64,000 bases of DNA from Aquarana catesbeiana (lineage: Eukaryota > Chordata > Amphibia > Anura > Ranidae): NCBI RefSeq assembly GCF_042186555.1, contig NC_133336.1, positions 186,520,599 through 186,584,598 on the forward strand. Reading direction: 5' to 3'. The notes beneath the pieces were generated by a model. It was not told where the DNA came from, made no database searches, and was given only the letters and a program-made list of their open reading frames with translations. Below are positions 11,239 to 22,965 of this stretch, in pieces (within the stretch, counting starts at the first letter, position 1; every line of letters begins with the position of its first letter). A program made the translations under genes and the position numbers.

Positions 11239-11708
11239 AAGTGATTAAGGAAAAATTTGTATAAAAAAAAATAAAATAAAAAAATAACAAGCATGTTATA
11301 CTTACCTGCTCTGTGTAGTGTTTTTTCACAGAGCAGCCCCGATCCTTTTCTCAGGTCCCCTGTCAGTGATCTGGGCTCCTCCTCCGTGCCTAGTGCCTCC
11401 ATAGCAAGCCGCTTGCTGTGAGGGCACCCACGTGTGCTCGTTTCCGAGCCGTCTCTGTGCTCATAAGACACAGAGAGTGTGGCTCAGCCATGCCCCCCGC
11501 TCCTGCGTCACTAGCTGTGACTGACAGCAGAGGGAGCCAATGGCTCCTCCTGCTGCATCTCAGCCAATCAGGAGGGAGTGACCTGGGAGAGCCTCAGGTA
11601 TTATGCACATTGCAGGATTGGGATCGGGCTTAGATAAGTATTAGGGGGAGCTGCACACAGAAGGTTTTTTACCTTTATGCATAGAATGCTTTAGCTTTTA
11701 CAACCACT
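11239..11708. mobile_element. TTAA-flanked MITE (AAGTGGTTGTAAA family)
   Basis: TTAA at 11235 and 11709 bounds imperfect inverted ends (AAAGTGATTA and TACAACCACT). Relatives with the same terminus occur at 59435-59830 and 62215-62360. The interior is GC-rich and non-coding. Confidence 0.65.
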
Positions 11709-11815
11709 TTAATTATAAGTACATTGACATTTACAGTTTACTGTCCTGCAAAGTACCACATAAACCTTCTAATCCTGCCAGTGAGGTACACCTAAGACTT
11801 TATGTTGTAGAGATA

Positions 11816-13449
11816 CAGTGGGGACAGAAAGTATTCGGACCCCCTTCAATTTTTCACTCTTTGTTATATTGCAGCCATTTGCTAAACTCATTTAAGTTAA
11901 TTTTTTTCCTCATTAATGTACACACACCACCCCATATTGACAGAAAAACACAGAATTGTTGACATTTTTGCAGATTTATTAAAAAAGAAAAACTGAAATA
12001 TCACATGGTCCTAAGTATTCAGACCCTTTGCTCAGTATTTAGTAGAAGCATCCTTTTGATCTAATACAGCCATGAGTCTTTTTGGGAAAGATGCAACAAG
12101 TTTTTCACACCTGGATTTGGGGATCCTCTGCCATTCCTCCTTGCAGATCCTCTCCAGTTCTGTCAGGTTGGATGGTAAACGTTGGTGGACAGCCATTTTT
12201 AGGTCTCTCCAGAGATGCTCAATTGGGTTTAAGTCAGGGCTCTGGCTGGGCCATTCAAGAACAGTCACAGAGTTGTTGTGAAGCCACTCCTTTGTTATTT
12301 TAGCTGTGTGCTTAGGGTCATTGTCTTGTTGGAAGGTAAACCTTTGGCCCAGTCGGAGGTCCTGAGCACTCTGGAGAAGGTTTTCATCCAGGATATCCCT
12401 GTACTTGGCCGTATACATCTTTCCCTCGATTGCAACCAGTCGTCCTGTCCCTGCAGCTGAAAAACACCCCCACAGCATGATGCTGCCACCACCATGCTTC
12501 ACTGTTGGGACTGTATTGGACAGGTGATGAGTAGTGCCTGGTTTTCTCCACACATACCGCTTAGAATTAAGGCCAAAAAGTTATATCTTGGTCTCATCAG
12601 ACCAGAGAATCTTATTTCTCACCATCTTGGAGTCCTTCAGGTGTTTTTTAGCAAACTCCATGCGAGCTTTCATGTGTCTTGCACTGAGAAGAGGCTTCCG
12701 TCGGGCCACTCTGCCATAAATCCACAACTGGTGGAAGGCTGCAGTGATGGTTGACTTTCTACAACTTTCTCCCATCTCCTGACTGCATCTCTGGAGCTCA
12801 GCCACAGTGATCTTTGGGTTCTTCTTTACCTCTCTCACCAAGGCTCTTCTCCCCCGATAGCTCAGTTTAGCCAGACAGCCAGCTCTAGGAAGGGTTCTGG
12901 TCGTCCCAAACGTCTTCCATTTAAGAATTATGGAGGCCACTGTGCTCTTAGGAACCCTAAGTGCAGCAGAATTTTTTTGTAACCTTGGCCAGATCTGTGC
13001 CTTGCCACAATTCTGTCTCTGAGCTCTTCAGGCAGTTCCTATGACCTCACGATTCTCATTTGCTCTGACATGCACTGTGAGCTGTAAGGTCTTATATAGA
13101 CAGGGGTGTGGCTTTCCTAACCAAATCCAATCAGTATAATCAAACACAGCTGGACTCAAATGAAGGTGTAGAACCATCTCAAGGATGATCAGAAGAAATG
13201 GACAGCACCTGAGTTAAATATATGAGTGTCACAGCACAGGGTCTGAATACTTGGGACCATGTGATATTTCAGTTTTTCTTTTTTAATAAATCTGCAAAAA
13301 TGTCAACAATTCTGTGTTTTTCTGTCAATATGGGGTGCTGTGTATACATTAATGAGGAAAAAAATGAACTTAAATGATTTTAGCAAATGGCTGCAATATA
13401 ACAAAGAGTGAAAAATTTAAGGGGGTCTGAATACTTTCCGTCCCCACTG
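11816..13449 (-). mobile_element. Tc1-family transposon, copy 1
   Basis: TA target duplications (11814-11815 and 13450-13451) flank inverted repeats of about 210 bp beginning CAGTGGGGAC. Each terminal repeat has an inner repeat of the 'agtattcagaccc' motif, the IR/DR arrangement of many vertebrate Tc1 elements. The transposase is on the - strand. Length (1634 bp), repeats and protein resemble the frog Tc1 elements of the Frog Prince type; the family assignment is from memory. A second copy is at 35294-36852. Confidence 0.92.
12032..13059 (-). pseudogene. Tc1 transposase, broken
   Basis: DDE-type cut-and-paste transposase. The N-terminal helix-turn-helix region (ELPEELR, KNPKITVAELQ) is followed by the catalytic triad: SDET, then QQDNDPKHTA, then SPDLNPIEHLW. 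The second and third acidic residues are 34 residues apart (DD34E), as in Tc1. Breaks visible: a TAG near codon 7, a one-base loss in an A-rich run after GQGYKK, and a TAA just after SDETKI. The part from WRKPG to the end is intact for about 170 codons. The copy is therefore inactive but not old. Confidence 0.9.
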
Positions 13450-13451
13450 TA

Positions 13452-13879
13452 TGAGAGTGGGAGCAATTGAGTAATTTAGCAAACAACACTGGGCAGGGCT
13501 GACACCAAATAGTGCACAAAAAAGCTGTGTGTTGTCAGTCTACAACCAGTATTAGGAGCCGAGAGCATTTTAGCACACAACAGATATTTTTATGTACTTG
13601 TCAGGTTTTTAACCCATTTACTGCAATAGACACCGGTGCTTTAGATGGGCCATGATGCCCAAGGCTGATAGAAGGGTTCCAGATCATGTGTCATTGTGAT
13701 TAGCTATACAGTACTAATATTGGGAGCCCATCCTACTGGCTCCTGAAAGTTAGTACCTGAGAATGAACTAGTGATGCACACCATTGGTGGATTTACGGAC
13801 GGTTTGTGAAAACCGGCACTTTTCTTTGCCCATAACTGTCCATGACAAGAAAAGAGTGCCTGATAAAAATATAGCTGTG
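13452..13879. other. Intergenic, unassigned
   Basis: No coding potential, RNA gene or clear repeat was seen. Confidence 0.4.
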
Positions 13880-14587
13880 CTCTGTCGGCTCGGAACAGTG
13901 CATGCCGGCCAACTCAGATTATTTCTTTTCACCTGATAATCCTGCGAGTAACACTCTGTTTTAAGCTGGCCAGGCTCGCTTACTTCACTTTATAGAGGGA
14001 GTCATGGTTGGCATCCACGCTGCTGTTCTGATTTGGTTTACAAACATATCTTCCTCTATTCATCTTCTTTACAAGAATGATGGGTGCAAGGAAATAGGTG
14101 TTTTACTGAAGATAGCTGAAAAGGAAGATAAGATTTTCATTTTTATTGAATGAACATGCATTTTTTATAGGTGCTAAAATTATTCCCTGGCATGAAAAAT
14201 AAAAAACAAATGCAACCATCACATCTAAGGACTGGTAGTCTGAAATATATTATATTTTTGGTTTTAGGAACACTTTAAGCTATGTGTAGATCAATGGTAA
14301 CCTGGGCCATTGGTAGAAGTTGTCCGCCTGCCATGTGAGCTCCATCAGTTGGGCTGTTTACCAGTTTTGGATTTAGATATTCTTTAATACATAGGCACAA
14401 TGCCTGGGAGAAGTTTCATGGCAGATGAGTGAGCCTATCATTGTTGACAGGGAAGGAATACTAAGAGACTACTTAACCTTTTTCCTATGGAGTTGCTCTC
14501 TCACAACCAAAGAAGACCCTACTGTGGCCATGCCAGCAAGGAGGAGACATTTTAGGACTGTGGTTGTCTCATCACAGTGAAAACTGC
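13880..14587. repeat. Dispersed repeat, copy A (left part)
   Basis: It aligns with copy B at about 30040-32360. Shared blocks include ggtttacaaacatatcttcc, gatcaatggtaacctg and ggagttgctctct. It continues at 21001-21299 after the 6.4 kb hAT insertion. Non-coding and of unknown family. The two copies act as empty-site controls for each other's insertions. Confidence 0.8.
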
Positions 14588-15164
14588 CCCTAAGTAGGGA
14601 TGAGCTTCATGTTCGAGTCCAACGCATGTTCGACTCGAACATCGTGTGTTCGGTCGTTCGCCGAATTACGAACGTTATTGGCCGTACGCACCAAATTCGA
14701 GTGGCGCGTCACTGCCCATAATTCACTGCGGCATAGTGCATTGCTGGCTTATGATTGGCCAAGCATGCACTATGACAGGCATGCTTGGCCAATCACAGCG
14801 CAATCTGCACAGAGAGCTGTAATTGGCCAAAGCCAGGGAGGCTTTGGCCAATTATGGCTCAGGGGGTTTAGTACACGCCCCACACTATATAAGGCCGCCT
14901 GCATGGCGGCCTTGTGTAGTGTGTTGCTGCGGAGAGAATTAGATAGACAGAGAGGTTGTCATTTGATTTAAGTAGGCAGGTCGAGTCAGTTAGCTGCACT
15001 TACAGTGTATTGTGTATATATATACATCCCAGGTGTTGTATATATTTATACACTGTATTCAGTTTAGCTAGATCCATTCCTGTTATTCTCTTCCTACTAT
15101 ACTGACAGGCAGGCAGGTGTTTTTACAGTATTTCCAGTTAGTGTACTGTGTAACCCTGCACAGT

Positions 15165-15430
15165 TGCACCTACAGTATAGCTACCCGAAGCCAAGTGCTT
15201 GTGTGCTTCTTCTGATCCTATTAATAGCACAGGCAGGCTCTTGAAGTATTTCCAGTTAATGTACTGTGTACCCTGCACAGTTGCACCTACAGTATAGCTA
15301 CCTGAAGCCAAGTGCTTGTGTGCTTCTTCTGATCCTATTAATAGCACAGGCAGGCTCTTGAAGTATTTCCAGTTAGTGTACTGTGTACCCTGCACAGTTG
15401 CACCTACAGTATAGCTACCTGAAGACAAGT
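15165..15430. repeat. 117 bp subterminal tandem repeat
   Basis: About 2.5 copies of a unit containing cctacagtatagctacc and cttgaagtatttccagtta. 117 is a multiple of three, so a 96-codon - strand frame appears; it is not a gene. Subterminal repeats are common in hAT elements and can bind the transposase. Confidence 0.85.
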
Positions 15431-15553
15431 GCAGGTGTTCTCATACTAATAATACTGCAGGCAGGCAGTTGATTCTGCTAGCTGCAGTATAATCTGTATA
15501 TATATTTATACATCCCAGTTTTGTGCAGCTACATCTCACTGCAGGCCATTAGT

Positions 15554-18500
15554 ATGTCTGGAAGGCCAACAAGGAGAGGCAGACAGTCACAAGCCAATAA
15601 AAGAGGGCAAGCAGGCTCTGTGTCTAGAGGCAAGAGTACTGGTCGTGGACACGGTGCATCCTAATCAGCACGTGGCTGTGGAAAACGCTTGGCCTTTTTT
15701 TCGGCAGCTGGCCGTGTTGAGCCGCAACATGTGGAAGACTTGGTCGAGTGGATGACCAAGCCGTCCTCATCCTCCTCATCCTCTCTCACCCAGGCTCAGG
15801 GTACTTTGTCTGGCAAAGCAGCTGCCAACACAGCCTCTTCCCTCAGCTCAATGGCATCAGTCACTCCTTCCCTAGCCTCACCATGTCCTCCTGAGGAGTC
15901 CCCCGAACTGTTTGACCACAGTGTTGGGTACATGCTCCAGGAGGATGCCCAGCGTTTTGAAGGCTCCGATGATGGTACTCAGCCAGAGGAAGGCAGTAAC
16001 GTGAGCCCAGACAAAGGGGGTGCCCAAGAAGGACAGCAATCTGGCAGTCATGTTCCCCCTGCTGCAGCATATTGCCAGGTTTGCTCCAGTAATGAGGAGG
16101 GAGGGGATGATGAGGTCACTGACTCCACGTGGGTGCCTGACAGGAGAGAGGAGGAGGAGGCACATCACCAACGAGGCAGGATGCCCTCCAGGGGCCAGCT
16201 TAAGGGCAGCACACTGACTGCATCACACCGCAGAGCTCCGCATGTACAGGGCGCTGCTGTCTCTGCGCGTTATTCCAAAAGTTCTTTGGTGTGGGCCTTT
16301 TTTGAGACAAGTGCATCAGATTGCACCGCTGCTATTTGCAACATATGTCTCAAGCGTATCTCGCGTGGCCAAAACATCTCCCACTTGGGCACCACATGCT
16401 TGACCAGACATATGTTGACCTGCCATGCAGTTCGTTGGCAAGCGTACCTAAAAGACCCACACCAAAGAACATAGAGGATCTCTCCTTGCTCCTAATCAGC
16501 TGGGATCTCCAACCCCCCTATACGTTCAGTCCTCTCTGAGACCTGCACTGAGAGGAATGAAGGTGTAGAATTAGGTGTGTCACAGCGGGCAATCTGCTAT
16601 CGGTACACCGACGTCAGATTGTACCAGGCAAATTTCCCTGCCCCAGCTGCTGCACCACAGAAAGAAGTTCGCTTCCAGCCATCCACATACCCAGCGGTTG
16701 AATGCTAGCTTGGCAAAATTGCTAGCACTTCAACTGCTACCTTTTCAGTTGGTAGACTATGCCCCCTTCCGTGAGTTTGTGGAATGTGCGGTTCCTCAGT
16801 GGCAGGTTCCCAAACGCCACTTTTTCTCACAGAAGGCGATTCCGGCTCTCTACCGGCATGTGGAAGGCAATGTCTTGGCCTCGCTGGACAGGGCGGTCAG
16901 CGGTAAGGTGACTCATGGTCCAGCAGGCATGGACAGGGACGTTACCTAAGTTTCACAGTGCATTGGGTGACTCTGCTGGCAGCTGGGAAGGATGCAGGAC
17001 AAGGTGCAGTAGTGTTGGAGGTTGTTCCGCCACCACGCCTCCAAAATGCTACTACTGGTGATTCTGCCACACCTCTCTCCTCCACCCCCTCCTCTTCTTC
17101 TTCCTCCATGGCCTCTTCCTGTGCTTTGTCCTCGGAACCAGCGGTGCTCCGTAGGCGTTCAAGGGGCTACTCAAGTACGCAGGCCAAAAGATGCCATGCG
17201 GTGCTTGAGCTGGTGTGCTTGGGGGACATCAGCTCTACAGGGGCAGGTTCAGAGGTGGTTGATGCCACGCCAGCTTAAGCCAGGAATGGTGGTTTTCAAC
17301 AATGGCACCAACCTCCTCTCCGCCCTCCGACAGGGACAACTGACCCATGTGCCCTGTTTGGCTCACGTCCTTAAAGTGGAGGTTTGCTGAAAAAAAATAT
17401 TAAAAGCCAGCAGCTACAAATACTGCAGCTGCTGACTTTTAATATATGGACACTTACCTGTCCAGGGAGCCCGCGGTGTCAGCAGCCGAAGCCGATCTGT
17501 CCTTCGGCTCTAGGCTGCTGCCGCCGCCATCCTCGGTAAGGGAATAAGGAAGTGAAGCCGTGCGGCTTCACTTCCTGGTTCCCTATTGCGCATGCGCGAG
17601 TCGCGCTGCGCATCCTCTCAGGTCCCTGCTGTATTCTGTGTCTCACAGAATACAGCGGGGGAGGACGGGGAGGACGGGGTAGGCGGCGGAAGTGGTGTAG
17701 GTCACCGCAATCACCGCGGTGATCTATGCCAGGAAGTGGGAGCAAATACCTGTATTAGACAGGTATCTGCTCCCTCCTCCCCCCTGAAAGGTGCCAAATG
17801 TGACACCGGAGGGGGGGAGGAATCCAGAAAGTGGAAGTTCCATTTTTGGGTGGAACTCCACTTTAACTTGGTGGTGCAGCGGTTCTTAGGCAGGTACCCG
17901 GGCTTACAGGATGTCCTGAGGCAGGCCAGGAAAGTCTGTGTGCATCTCCGCCGGTCGTATAATGCCAGTGCTCGGCTGGCTGACCTCCAAAAGGAATTTA
18001 ACCTGCCCAAGAACTGCCTAATCTGTGACATGCCCACCAGGTGGAACTTAACTTTGGCCATGCTGCAGCAGCGGGCAATCAATGAGTACCTGTGCGACTA
18101 TGGCACCAGGACAGGATCAGGGGAGCTTGTTTTTTTTTTCCCCACGCCAGTGGGCCATGATAAGGGATGCATGCACTGTCCTGTCACCATTTGAGGAGGC
18201 CACGAGGATGGTGAGCAGTGACAGTTCATGCATCAGTGACACTGTCCCCCTTGTCCACCTGTTGGAGCACACGCTGGATGGAATAATGGACAGGGCCCTT
18301 GAGGCAGAACAGAGGCAGGAAGAGGAGGACTTACTTAGCTCTCAAGGTCCCCTTTATCCAGACAGTGTTCCTGCATGCCCGCCAATCACACAGAAAGAGG
18401 ACGAGGAGGAGGAGGAGTATTGTGTCAGCATGGAAGTGGAGCCTGGCACTCAGCATCAGCAGCAGTCTTTAAGGGATCATTTACAGTCCCAAGAATCCCA

Positions 18501-19275
18501 TGGACTTGTACGTGGCTGGGAGGAGGTGGCTGCGGATAATGTCATCCTTAGTGACCCAAAGGACTCCGGACCGAATGCCTCAGCAAACCTACGCTGCATG
18601 GCCTCCCTGATCCTGCAAAGCCTGCGGAAGGATCCTCGTATTCGTGGTATCAAGGAGAGGGATCGTTACTGGCTGGCAACCCTCCTTGATCCACGTTACA
18701 AGGGTAAGGTTGCGGACCTTATCTTGCCGTCGCAGAGGGAGCAGAGGATGAAACATCTTCGGGAGGCCTTGCAGAAAGGTCTGTGCAACGCATTCCCAGA
18801 GACTGGGAAGTTACAAACTCCTGTTCCTGGACAACGTGTTGCTGAGGCTTCGGTCAGTCAAAGAAGGGGCGGTGGAGAAGGTGGCCATCTGACCGATGCG
18901 TTCAGACAATTTTTTAGTCCGCAGCCCCGAGGTATGATCGGTTCCAGCAACCATCGCCAGCGTCTGTTTTACATGGTGCAGGAATACCTAGGGGCAAGAT
19001 CTGACTTGGACACCTTTCCCACCAAAAATCTTCTGGGTTACTGGGTCTTGAGGATGGATCACTGGCCAGAGCTTGCACAGTATGCAATTGAGCTACTGGC
19101 CTGTCCTGCATCCAGCGTGCTTTCGGAACGCACATTTAGTGCTACTGGAGGCTTTGTAACCGATCGCTGGGTGCGTCTGTCCCCCGACTCGGTCGATCAA
19201 CTGACCTTCATAAAAATGAATCAGTCTTGGATCACCACCAGATACCAAGCACCTGATGCTGATGTAACCGAATAA
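15554..19275 (+). pseudogene. hAT transposase (BED zinc finger), disrupted
   Basis: The start ATG is at 15554 (MSGRPTRRGRQ). A TAA at 15662 interrupts it, then the frame continues to 16474 through an acidic/Ser-rich region and a BED finger: CNICLKRIS followed by HLGTTCLTRHM and CH near 16335-16425. A TAG follows DPHQRT. Further pieces lie at about 16575-16949, 16958-17278 and 17300-17370. The MITE at 17375-17862 then splits an Ala-His-Val-Leu/Asn-Leu-Val segment, and the RNase-H-like core resumes (LICDMPTRWNLTLAML). The last 397-codon frame (18082-19275) is intact and ends in the hAT dimerisation region (LACPASSVLSERTFSATGG). It resembles ZBED/Ac-type hAT proteins. Several stops and shifts make it non-functional. 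Confidence 0.9.
17375..17862. mobile_element. TTAA MITE inserted in the hAT transposase
   Basis: The inverted ends AGTGGAGGTT and GGAACTCCACT are bounded by TTAA at 17371 and 17863. Removing one TTAA copy and the insert rejoins gctcacgtcc-ttaa-cttggtg, which reads through in the transposase frame. Relatives lie at 57664-58116 and, truncated and reversed, at 25125-25502. It carries an inner palindrome, agcagctacaaatactgcagctgct. Confidence 0.93.
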
Positions 19276-19419
19276 GTTTTTTAAAATGTCAGATTCCTTC
19301 AAGACTCCCTATGCTGATGCTGAGTGACTATCCTGTTATGCTGAGTGACTATCCTCTTCTTCCTCAATGACCATGCTGATAGCTTGTAAGAATATTTTTG
19401 GTTCTGGGTGCCGCCACCA

Positions 19420-19990
19420 GTGGCTAAGGCCCAATTTTTCAGCCCCTGTTTAACAGGGGTGTGTAATTACAATTTTTGATGCAATACTTTGCAGCAGGGC
19501 ACGTTCGTGCGCTCCAACTAGAGTATCTGTGAGGGGTTGCAGTGCTGTGGCACCAGCACCAATGCCTAAGGCCCAATTTTTCAGCCCCTGTTTAACAGGG
19601 GCGTGTAATTACAATTTTTGATGCAATACTTTGCAGCAGGGCTCGTTCCTGCACTCCAACTAGAGTATTTGTGAGGGGTTGCAGTGTTGGGGCACCAGTG
19701 CCTAAGGCCCAATTTTTCTGCCCCTGTTCAACAGGGACATGTAATTATAATTCTTGATCTAATATTTCACAGCAGGGCCCGTTTCTGCGCCCACCAAGAG
19801 TAACTGTGAGGACTTACAGTGTTGTGGCACCAGCACCACCACCACCATCACCAAAGGCCCAATTTTTCTGACCCTGTTCAACAGGGGCATGTAATTACAA
19901 TTCTTGATCTAATATTTCACAGCAGGGCCCTGTGAGGGCTTACAGTGTTGTGGCAACACCAACACCTAAGGTGCCAATTTCTGCAGAGTA
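19420..19990. repeat. About 140 bp repeats in the hAT 3' zone
   Basis: Four to five degenerate copies of a unit with ggcccaatttttcagcccctg and aatactttgcagcaggg, spaced about 140-150 bp. Non-coding. Confidence 0.85.
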
Positions 19991-20992
19991 TATAGGGCAG
20001 GCCCCTACTTTCAAACATCCAACTTACAAACGACTCCTGCTTGCAAATTGAAGCAGACAACAGGAAGTGAGATGAAATCTACCCCTAGGAAGAGAAATTC
20101 TCTCCTGTAAGAGTTAATATGGGAAAAACGTTGCTCCTTTCCACTGATGCTTTATCACCAATCCTTGTTTCACTAAAAACCCCACATTTTTAAAAAACAT
20201 TTGTCATTGGGACAGAAAGTGAGGTGAAATCTTCTGAAGAGGAGCACAGACAGCAAAACAAATGTCACAGGGGTGATAACCCTTGCCTATGTTTTCCAAA
20301 AAGCTTAAAATAGATTTTTTTAAAATGTACCAGTTCAAAATTACAAACAGATTCTACTTAACAACAAACCTACAGTCCCTGTCTTGTTTGCACTGCCTGT
20401 ATACTGCTGTTCAGAGGGCCTGGGGCCCCACGCCTTTCCTTTTTTAAATTTGTGTGCGGGGTTCCCCTTAATATCCATACAAGACCCAAAGGGCCTGGTA
20501 ATGGACTGGGGGGGGGGGGGGGGTACCCATGCCGTTTGTCTCACTGATTTTAATCCTTATTACCGGGACCCGACATTACATTAAAGCCATAAGCAGTTTT
20601 AAATGACTTTTATTCCTTTAAAAATGTCATTTTGTGCAGGGACTGTTCTAAGCATGGGAAACACGCGCCACTATACAGGCATACTATAGACACCCCCCAG
20701 GTACGACATTTAAAGGAATATTTCACTTTTTTTTTCACTTTAAGCATTATTAAAATCACTGCTCCCGGAAAAACAACTTTTTTTGCATTGATACATGTCC
20801 CCTGGGGCAGGACCCGGGTCCCCAAACCCTTTTTAGCACAATACCATGCAAATTAGCCTTTAAAATTTGCACTTTTGATTTCGAACGTTAGAGTCCCATA
20901 GACTTCAATGGGGTTCTAATGTTTGTGCGAATTTTCGGTCCGTTCGCAGGTTCTGGTGCGAACCGAACCGGGGGGTGTTTGGCTCATCCCTA
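19991..20992. other. hAT 3' terminal region
   Basis: AT-rich non-coding sequence with a G14 run near 20509 and the terminal gttcgcaggttctggtgcg block. No gene is seen. Confidence 0.6.
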
Positions 20993-21000
20993 CCCTAAGT

Positions 21001-21299
21001 ACATATTATGGAGCGAGGTTCCCCTTTTTCACTGTTTGTGGGTGATTCAATGAAATACACCAGCACATACATGTGTTCTCCATGCTGGTCATTTTTGACA
21101 CAACCTTCATTTGCAAATGCTAGTTGCCTGGCCAGTTGTGGCTTCAATAGTTTCTGAGCGACTAACTTAGGACAAGCATGCAGGTTAAAGTATATCCATT
21201 CCAAGAGAGTCCAATGACTTTGCCAGTTCTGAAGACATTGGATCATGACACAGGAAATACATTTGTAAGGGTAACTCTGGATTCTTGTGATCATCCTTA
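21001..21299. repeat. Dispersed repeat, copy A (right part)
   Basis: It continues the alignment with copy B (acatattatggagcgaggtt, then gctagttgcctggcca). It ends at the TA where the next Tc1 element is inserted. Confidence 0.8.
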
Positions 21300-22965
21300 T
21301 ACATTTGTGCTCATAAGTTTACATACCCTGGCAGAATTTATGATTTCTTGGCCGTTTTTCAGAGAACATGAATGAGAACACAAAAACTTTTCTTTCACTC
21401 ATGGTTAGTGTTTGGCTGAAGCCATTTATTATCAATCAACTGTGTATACTCTTTTTAAATCATAATCACAACAGAAACTACCCAAATGACTTTGGCTTGC
21501 TAACATGCACACAAGTTGACACAAAGGGGTTTGACTGGCTATTAAAGGTAACCATCCTCACCTGTGATCTGTTAGCTTGTAAATAGTGTATGTGTATAAA
21601 AGGTCAATGAGTTTCTGGACTCCTGACAGACCCTTGCATCTTTCATCCAGTGCTGCACTAAAGTTTCTAGATTCTGAGTCATAAGGAAAGCAAAAGAATT
21701 GTCAAAGGATCTGCGGGAAAAGGTAGCTGAACTGTATAAAACAAGAAAGGGGATATAAAAAGATATCCAAGGAATTGGGAATGCCTATCAGCAGTGTTCA
21801 AACTCTAATCAAGAAGTGGAAAATGAGGGGTTCTGCTGAAACTAAACCACGGTCAGTTAGATCAACTAAAATTTCAGCCACAACTGCCAGGAAAATTGTT
21901 CGGGATGCAAAGAAAACCCCACAAATAACTTCAGGTGAAATACAGGACTCTGAAAACATGTGGTGTGGCTGTTTCAAGATGCACAATAAGGAGGCACTTG
22001 AAGAAAGATGGGCTGCATGGTCGAGTCGCCAGAAGAAAGTCATTACTACGCCCACAAAGTATCCCGCTTACAATACGCCGAACAGCACAGAGACAAGCCT
22101 CAAACCTTCTGGCACAAAGTCATTTGGAGTGATGAGACCAAAATTTAGCTTTTTTGCCACAACCGTAAACGCTTGAAGAGGAGTCAACAAGGCCTATGAT
22201 GAAAGGTACACCATTCCTACTGTGAAACACGGAGGTGGATCGCTGATGTTTTGGGGATGTGTGAGCTACAAAGGCACAGGAAATTTGGTCAAAATTGATG
22301 ACAAAGATTTGTGGGGAGCACTAATGATAAAGTGACGTAATAATAATAAAAATATTATATATAAACTTACAATAAATGATAAAAAATGTATAATTATAAA
22401 AAGTGAAAAAAACACTGTACACCAGCCTGCCTAAATGAAACCAAGACACCAATAACTGTTAAATGGGTATTGTGCCTAGATAATCCAATGGTATTGATAA
22501 CCAGTATTGTGCAAACAATGTGCTTAAATTCACAAATAACAATAGCATAATGGTCATATGTGTCCCATAGTGTACCATAAAACATTTCATATAAAACACA
22601 CATAAAACGTGTATCCATAAAAGTCCATATGTGAATTAATCTTGTGCCTGGATCTTATATTCAAATGAACAGTGGAACACCTTCACCACCTAGGGATAAC
22701 ACCCAAAAGTGCTCATGAAATGGGTGTCAGCTTACCAGATGTAGTTGACCTAATTAATGGAAAAAAGGTCAAATAGGCTTTAGCAAGATATTGATTGCTG
22801 CAATGGAGAAATCTGTAGACTGGGTTCCTGCCCTCACACCAGAAGAACCTCACGAATGGGATATGAAAATGTAGAAGGAACCAAAATAGTGTAATCCCGT
22901 TTATTTAAAAAAAGTTAAAAACAAATAAAGCCAAATGGCTGCTTACAAATAACAAATGGGAGTGA

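Larger units (their letters stand above)
14596..20992 (+). mobile_element. 6.4 kb hAT transposon with BED-finger transposase
   Basis: The ends AGGGATGAGC and GCTCATCCCT are inverted. An 8 bp duplication CCCTAAGT flanks it (14588-14595 and 20993-21000). Copy B has the uninterrupted equivalent, ctctaagtacatattatgg, at about 32088. The element has a 5' zone with 117 bp tandem repeats, a transposase region (15554-19275), a 3' zone of about 140 bp repeats and an AT-rich tail. A TTAA MITE sits inside the transposase (17375-17862). Short non-autonomous relatives with the TAAGGATGAGC terminus lie at 60655 and 61449. Confidence 0.95.

Noticed and set aside
15138..15428. 96-codon - strand frame with repeated protein blocks
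   Set aside because: It is the 117 bp hAT subterminal repeat read in reverse.
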